The notes beneath the pieces are model-generated. The model saw only the letters and a list, made by a program, of their open reading frames with translations. It did not search any database and had not been told where the DNA came from. This document shows, piece by piece, positions 60,197 through 64,000 of a stretch of DNA of 64,000 nt. Position 1 is the stretch's first letter. The number at the start of each line of letters is the position of its first letter. The translations under genes and the position numbers were made by a program. Origin of the DNA: an uncultured Oscillospiraceae bacterium (lineage in GTDB: Bacteria > Bacillota > Clostridia > Oscillospirales > Acutalibacteraceae); NCBI GenBank assembly GCA_902492455.1, contig CABULH010000005.1:124001-188000 (forward strand), read 5' to 3'.

Positions 60197-60478
60197 TCAA
60201 TCAAGATTGTTCGCCGTAAAAAACTCACCGGCCTGCTCTTCAAATGAATAATTGTTGAGCTCCGGATAATCCAGGAACTCCGCTGCCGTCATCCCAAACG
60301 CCAGCGCGATTTTATGAAGCGTCCTGATTTGGGGATTAAAGGTCTTTCCGTTCACCAAATTGTCAAGAGTGGATTGACTGACTCCGCTCATCTCCGCCAG
60401 CTTGTTCACAGACAGGCGGCGGCTGTTACACAACGACAATATTCTGTTGACGATTATAAGGGCGTATTCTCTGTCCAT
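60197..60478 (-). CDS. XRE-family helix-turn-helix regulator
   Basis: 93 residues from the ATG at 60478 (MDREYALIIVNRIL), with AAGGATG upstream. Cro/CI helix-turn-helix: LSVNKLAEMSGVSQSTLDNLVNGKTFNPQIRTLHKIALAFGMTAAEFLDY. A short C-terminal extension (FEEQAGEFFTANNLD) follows. Its promoter region is occupied by the palindromic element 60490-60695, so element insertion may have altered its expression. Target unknown. Confidence 0.85.
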   Translation of the reverse strand: MDREYALIIVNRILSLCNSRRLSVNKLAEMSGVSQSTLDNLVNGKTFNPQIRTLHKIALAFGMTAAEFLDYPELNNYSFEEQAGEFFTANNLD

Positions 60479-60489
60479 CCATATCATCC

Positions 60490-60695
60490 TTGCTATCATG
60501 AAAACATATCCTTCGCATTACCATCGGTTGACAAAGGGAAACAGGGTTTACCGGGGCCAATCGCGCCCCCGACCGTGTTATCCTCCTCGCCTTACGGAAA
60601 CGCAAGCCGAGGAGGAGAAGGCAGTCAGCCGTTGTTTTTCACCCCATCCGGCCTGTTGCCTCTTGTCAACCGATGGTATGTTTTCATGATAGCAA
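60490..60695. repeat. Palindromic MITE-like element
   Basis: The ends are inverted copies: TTGCTATCATGAAAACATA (60490-60508) with its complement at 60677-60695, and CCATCGGTTGACAA (60521-60534) with its complement at 60663-60676. The left copy has 12 extra bases (60509-60520). The interior holds another perfect hairpin, TCCTCCTCG (60581-60589) with CGAGGAGGA (60608-60616). No coding capacity. No clear target-site duplication was seen. Confidence 0.65.
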
Positions 60696-60708
60696 TAAAA
60701 GTATCCGA

Positions 60709-60730
60709 AATTACCCGTACACGGGTAATT
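60709..60730. promoter_or_regulatory. Perfect palindrome, candidate XRE operator
   Basis: AATTACCCGTACACGGGTAATT has 10-bp arms around a 2-base centre. It is located between the two XRE genes, ~105 bases before the plus-strand one. Length and symmetry fit a dimeric Cro/CI-type repressor site. Confidence 0.6.
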
Positions 60731-60835
60731 GTATGCAAATTTGAAAGCCCGACGGCGCGGCGGGAGAGGAGCATATCACTGCGGAACCAGACCTCCGCCT
60801 GTTTGGACGGCGGATAAAGCAGGAGATGAGACATA

Positions 60836-61081
60836 ATGTCGAATTCCAAATCCATATCCTTTGAGAACAGGGAGAAGTATATCGCATTGGGGCTGAACAT
60901 CGCCTTCTACCGCAGGCAGGCCGGACTGACCCAGGAAGATCTGGCTGAACGGACCGATATCAGCCGTTCCCATCTCAGCGCCATCGAAGCGCCCAATGTA
61001 GTCCGGTCCCTTTCACTGGAGCTTCTCTTCCACATTGCCGCGGCTTTGGAAGTTCCGGTGAGCCGCCTCCTGGAGTTTTGA
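60836..61081 (+). CDS. Small XRE-family helix-turn-helix regulator
   Basis: 81 residues, essentially one Cro/CI domain: IALGLNIAFYRRQAGLTQEDLAERTDISRSHLSAIEAPNVVRSLSLELLFHIAAALEVPVSRLLEF. AGGAG lies ten bases before the ATG. Single-domain XRE proteins of this type regulate accessory genes and often themselves. The palindrome at 60709-60730 is a plausible operator. Confidence 0.88.
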   Translation: MSNSKSISFENREKYIALGLNIAFYRRQAGLTQEDLAERTDISRSHLSAIEAPNVVRSLSLELLFHIAAALEVPVSRLLEF

Positions 61082-61112
61082 TGAACCTTTGCCAAGTCGC
61101 ACATTCGAAAAA

Positions 61113-61139
61113 TGGCATGAACGCAGAGCATTCATGCCA
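61113..61139 (-). terminator. Minus-strand terminator
   Basis: A 9-bp perfect stem TGGCATGAA/TTCATGCCA followed on the minus strand by TTTTTCG. It lies 57 bases after the stop of the possible small ORF at 61197-61376. Confidence 0.7.
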
Positions 61140-61196
61140 GATAGAAAAAACGATATCCAAAAGTGCGGCCGCCGTTTTGGGAAGGGGATCGGCATT

Positions 61197-61376
61197 TCAT
61201 TGCATCGCATTCACGCCGCTGGCCCAAAAATCGGGAATGACATATCCTATAAATACGACAAACACAGCTAAAAGCAGGATAGATACCATGCTTAATATTA
61301 AGCCCGACTTTGAAATTTTGTTGCGATATCCCTTTTTGAAGGGATACGACAGCGAAAACACAGGCCAAAACCGCAT
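61197..61376 (-). CDS. Possible small single-helix membrane protein
   Basis: 59 residues if started at the ATG at 61376. The C-terminal half, SGLILSMVSILLLAVFVVFI then GYVIPDFWASGVNAMQ, is a clean membrane helix with a short tail, and a terminator follows on the same strand. The start is doubtful: the ribosome region (AAAAGG) is only three bases before the ATG, and the N-terminal part lacks character. It could be a truncated remnant of a larger gene. Confidence 0.35.
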   Translation of the reverse strand: MRFWPVFSLSYPFKKGYRNKISKSGLILSMVSILLLAVFVVFIGYVIPDFWASGVNAMQ

Positions 61377-61395
61377 CCGCCTTTTTCCCGCGCAG

Positions 61396-61430
61396 AACCC
61401 GGCTGTCTTTCTTCCAAGCCGGGTTTTGTC
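61396..61430 (+). terminator. Plus-strand terminator 1
   Basis: A 9-bp stem AACCCGGCT/AGCCGGGTT (61396-61404 with 61417-61425) followed by TTGTC. Confidence 0.6.
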
Positions 61431-61443
61431 TCCGGGCCGCAGG

Positions 61444-61497
61444 AGCCGTGGAGATTGGGGCAAAGCTCCAATCTCCACGGCTTTGTTATTCTTTTTC
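61444..61497 (+). terminator. Plus-strand terminator 2
   Basis: A 15-bp perfect stem (AGCCGTGGAGATTGG/CCAATCTCCACGGCT, 61444-61458 with 61468-61482) followed by TTGTTATTCTTTTT. The T-tract is on the plus strand only, so it is not a good terminator for the ger operon. Confidence 0.8.
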
Positions 61498-61507
61498 CGC
61501 CGGGGCC

Positions 61508-62668
61508 TCACACCGCCGGGCGGATTTTTTCCTCCGCCGTCATGCCGCTGCGGTCGATGGTGACGGACGCCTGATAGGCATAGCTGCACTCCCTGAGCTT
61601 CTCCGGCCACTCCTTTTCAAAGCCCCGGATCACTGACGGCAGCCGCTGCATGGTTAAGCGGCCCAGAGCCAGGATATCGCAGCCGTAGACGTTCACCGAG
61701 CTCTCCACCGCCGCACGCATATCCGCTTCCACAATCCGTTCCAGCCGCTGCTGAATATCCTGCAGCCGCACCGTATCCAGCGGGAAATTGCCGTATTCCT
61801 CCCGGATCTCCGCGCCGCATTCGGCCCGCAGACTGTAGCGCACCGTCTGGCCGGTGCGGGTCGGGGTGATCCGGATATCGGCGGCATTGATTTCCACCGT
61901 CACCTGGCCCTCGTCCGTATCCAGCACATAGAGGCAATTGTCCAGCCGATCCCGGATAAAGAGATAACCCCGGATGGCGGAAGCGTCCAGCTCCCCGGCC
62001 CAGACGCCGTCCCGGAACAGGGCGGCGCCGTCCAGCACGGCGGTGGCCTCCTCTCCCTCTCCTTCCACCCGTACAATGGGGATCACCGCATCGGCCATGC
62101 CGCTGAGCGCCCGCTCCACATCCAGCAGGGAGGCTCTGGCGCACTCTCCCCGCTTCTCCCCTTCGGTCAGCAGGTTCGCCAGCTGCTCCGCCGGGACGGC
62201 GTAGCTGGGTGAGGGCACCCGGATCAGATCCTCCGCTTTGCCGCGGCAGATCACCATATTCACCGTGGGACGGCTTTCATGATCCCGCATAAAGAAATCC
62301 AGCAGTTGGGGCAGCGGCATGGATTTGGCTGCTTCCATCCCCAGCGCCACCACCCGGTTGTGCAGAATATAGGTTCCCCTGCCGGTCTGGGTGGCAAAGG
62401 CCTGGATCGCGCCGGCAATGGAACGCCCCTCCACCGTATACACCTGGGTGGCGTTGTCCTCCTGCTCGGTGAGACTGCCCGACGTTTTCATGGTCTCGAT
62501 GGCCTGGACCGACACTGTATACCCCTGGCTCATATCCGCGCCGTCTCCCGTGGGGTCCACGCCGATGGCGGTTACCACTACCTTCCCCGTGATTTCCGCC
62601 TTGTCCCGGAAACCTGGCAGCAGCGCCATACCCACGGCCAACGCCAGAATCACCGCCCACATTTTCAT
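61508..62668 (-). CDS. gerC: Ger(x)C family spore germination protein
   Basis: 386 residues. GerC-type subunit of a GerA germinant receptor: DKAEITGKVVVTAIGVDP, GRSIAGAIQAFATQTGRGTYILHNRVVALG, FMRDHESRP and the C-terminal domain with RLERIVEADMRAAVESSVNVYGCDILALG. These proteins are normally lipoproteins with LxGCWD near residue 20. Here that stretch reads LLPGFRDKAEI, with Phe where the acylated Cys should be, so it may stay anchored by an uncleaved signal helix. It overlaps the gerB stop by 4 bases. Confidence 0.9.
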   Translation of the reverse strand: MKMWAVILALAVGMALLPGFRDKAEITGKVVVTAIGVDPTGDGADMSQGYTVSVQAIETMKTSGSLTEQEDNATQVYTVEGRSIAGAIQAFATQTGRGTYILHNRVVALGMEAAKSMPLPQLLDFFMRDHESRPTVNMVICRGKAEDLIRVPSPSYAVPAEQLANLLTEGEKRGECARASLLDVERALSGMADAVIPIVRVEGEGEEATAVLDGAALFRDGVWAGELDASAIRGYLFIRDRLDNCLYVLDTDEGQVTVEINAADIRITPTRTGQTVRYSLRAECGAEIREEYGNFPLDTVRLQDIQQRLERIVEADMRAAVESSVNVYGCDILALGRLTMQRLPSVIRGFEKEWPEKLRECSYAYQASVTIDRSGMTAEEKIRPAV

Positions 62669-63759
62669 CCTTTCCGCGCCTCCTTCAGGCGTTTATTCCG
62701 CACCGCGTCGGCGGCGATCAACACCAGGGGCAGCAGCACCGCCATCACGGCGATGATCCCCACCGATATTCCCCAGATAGCCGCCCGCTCCTCCAGCAGC
62801 GGTGAGTTGCCCAGCAGCAAACCGGGGATCAGCACCAGCAGCCCGCCTCCCAGGGCATAGAGCAGCTTGAAGCGCTCCCCGCCGATGCGCTGGACACAGC
62901 TCATATACTGCATGGCAAAAAAGGCCATTTTGACAAACAAAGCGGTTAGCCACAGCGCCGCGGCCAATATATCCACCCGCTGCAGCACCCCGATTTGGGC
63001 GGTGGTTACCGCTGTGTAATAGGGAAACAGCACCATCTCGCCATAGTCTCCCAGCACCCCGGCGGAGGTGGCCTGGATCACGATGACCCCCACCGCCGCC
63101 AGCACCGTCCAGGTGAAATAATGACGGGTCATGTTCCCCTTGACGTAGGGCAGCAGCAGGCCGATGCTCACCACCTCCAGGGTGCGTGGCAGCTCCTCCA
63201 GCGTTCCGGCAATCACCGGCGACAGGCCGTCGTACAGCGGCGGCGCAAAGCAGAGGGGATCCATCTGGGGCAGCAGCGACAGGAAAACAAACACAACCAT
63301 GGCCGCCACCCCGGCGATAATCAGCACCGCCGTCCGGCCCACCGCCTGCAAGCCGTGGAGGGCCGCCAGAAAAGCCGCCACCACCAGGGCCGCGCACAGG
63401 GCGATCCGGGACATATCCGGATTCAGGGCGCTGCTGACAAAGTGATCGAAGCGCATCAGCGCGATCATCTGGATATACAGGCTCACCAGCGCGTAAAGCC
63501 CCGCCACCACCAGACCGCCCCGGCCGAAAAGAATGCAGGCGTAATCCACCGTGCCCGCGCCGTGGGTGCGCCGGGCAAACCACCAGACAGGCAGATAAAG
63601 CAGTAGCAGCAAAGGGATCTGCAGCAGGGTGGCGATCATAAAATCCGTGGCGTGGGAGGTTTGATGCAGCGTCGGCAGTGAGGTAAGGGACACGGCCAAC
63701 CGGCTGGCCAGCAGAATGGCGATCAGCTGTCCCCCGCTGATCCGACTGTCTTTTTCCAC
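62665..63759 (-). CDS. gerB: GerB-type spore germination protein (GerAB/APC family)
   Basis: 364 residues with about ten membrane helices. APC-superfamily subunit of a germinant receptor that forms the ligand-binding part with the A subunit. It starts ISGGQLIAILLASRLAVSLTSLP, close to the usual GerB N-terminus, and continues with HGAGTVDYACILFGRGGLVVAGLYALV and GDYGEMVLFPYYTAVTTAQIG. Two bases after the gerA stop. Ligand cannot be predicted. Confidence 0.92.
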   Translation of the reverse strand: MEKDSRISGGQLIAILLASRLAVSLTSLPTLHQTSHATDFMIATLLQIPLLLLLYLPVWWFARRTHGAGTVDYACILFGRGGLVVAGLYALVSLYIQMIALMRFDHFVSSALNPDMSRIALCAALVVAAFLAALHGLQAVGRTAVLIIAGVAAMVVFVFLSLLPQMDPLCFAPPLYDGLSPVIAGTLEELPRTLEVVSIGLLLPYVKGNMTRHYFTWTVLAAVGVIVIQATSAGVLGDYGEMVLFPYYTAVTTAQIGVLQRVDILAAALWLTALFVKMAFFAMQYMSCVQRIGGERFKLLYALGGGLLVLIPGLLLGNSPLLEERAAIWGISVGIIAVMAVLLPLVLIAADAVRNKRLKEARKG

Positions 63760-63761
63760 CC

Positions 63762-64000
63762 TTATTCCTCCTTTTTATCCGATTTGGACGCCGCCCGGGA
63801 GGTGGCGATCTGGGAGCCGGGCACATTCTGTACACGGAATTTCTGCTTCCACAGCTTGCGCCAATCCGCCCGGATCAGCACGTCCATCATGTCCTTGGGA
63901 CTGAAGGGAGACAGGGGCGCCATATAGGGAATGCTTTGGATGTTCATAGCACAGACGCTGCAGATAAACAGGCAGGTCCCCAGCATCACCCCGTAAAGTC
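63762..64000 (-). CDS. gerA: GerA-type spore germination protein, C-terminal part (cut by window edge)
   Basis: Minus-strand frame open to the right edge, ending at a TAA at 63764-63762; only ~78 C-terminal residues are visible. The sequence IQSIPYMAPLSPFSPKDMMD then VLIRADWRKLWKQKF is the typical end of GerA-family A subunits, after the last membrane helix (GTCLFICSVCAMN). It is the first gene of gerA-gerB-gerC. The tail SKSDKKEE is variable in the family. Confidence 0.88.
   Translation of the reverse strand, partial: LYGVMLGTCLFICSVCAMNIQSIPYMAPLSPFSPKDMMDVLIRADWRKLWKQKFRVQNVPGSQIATSRAASKSDKKEE

Larger units (their letters stand above)
61082..61507. other. AT-rich region with terminators and a possible small minus-strand gene
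   Basis: 426 bases between the XRE gene and the gerC-like gene. It contains a minus-strand terminator (61113-61139), a possible 59-residue membrane ORF (61197-61376), an internal palindrome TATCCCTTTTTGAAGGGATA (61327-61346) and two plus-strand terminators (61396-61430, 61444-61497). It looks like a remnant or small-RNA locus at the island border. Confidence 0.45.

Noticed and set aside
1..64000. rRNA, tRNA, CRISPR array, intact transposase or prophage genes
   Set aside because: None could be supported by sequence motifs anywhere in the window.

Overview
The window is GC-rich chromosomal DNA from a spore-forming Gram-positive bacterium, most likely a gut or anaerobic Clostridia (Oscillospirales-like). 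Evidence for this: a SpoVFA/SpoVFB dipicolinate synthase pair, a yabP-yabQ-divIC-yabR sporulation/division cluster with a divergent rqcP, a gerA-gerB-gerC germinant receptor operon at the right edge, an RNase J with a long N-terminal extension, lipoproteins with classic lipoboxes, and many carbohydrate ABC importers that lack their own ATPase gene. No rRNA, tRNA, CRISPR array or intact transposase was found.

Layout. 1-12.3 kb is mostly housekeeping: RNase J (cut by the left edge), a nucleotidyltransferase fused to a phosphomannomutase-like domain, rnhA, nifS-iscU, rpiB, dpaA-dpaB, a P-loop kinase and three membrane proteins. 12.4-24.6 kb is a glycan-degradation region. A GH36 alpha-galactosidase diverges from a six-gene operon with a GH106-like rhamnosidase, a GH65 phosphorylase, beta-phosphoglucomutase, a GH95 enzyme and two related proteins of unknown family. 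24.8-30.0 kb encodes surface proteins: a discoidin-like protein with a sorting-signal-like tail, two paralogous clan GH-A lipoproteins and a small lipoprotein. 30.1-48.8 kb is one very large minus-strand operon of twelve genes. It holds a GH29 fucosidase, three solute-binding proteins, two permease pairs, a UroD-like protein, an NHL/YIP1 membrane protein, a DUF5696 protein and an SGNH esterase. An AraC regulator diverges from its head. 50.1-52.3 kb carries a PTS EIIC-EAL fusion behind a promoter, a structured leader and a terminator.

52.3-58.5 kb returns to core genes: a TVP38 family protein, hpf, a fumarase alpha subunit, an amidohydrolase, the yab/divIC cluster, two small membrane proteins and rqcP. 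58.7-61.5 kb looks like a small accessory island: an AT-rich EEP-family nuclease, an O-acetyltransferase, two XRE regulators and a palindromic MITE-like element. The ger operon follows to the right edge.

How the genes work together: the 12-52 kb stretch reads as a glycan utilisation region. Secreted and cytoplasmic hydrolases act on fucose-, galactose- and possibly rhamnose-containing glycans. Oligosaccharides would be imported by two CUT1-type transporters using a shared ATPase encoded elsewhere, and phosphorolysis by GH65 plus beta-PGM would save ATP. The two least understood parts are the DUF5696 + NHL/YIP1 pair with a carbohydrate-module-fused binding protein inside the twelve-gene operon, and the EIIC-EAL protein that may couple sugar sensing to cyclic-di-GMP.
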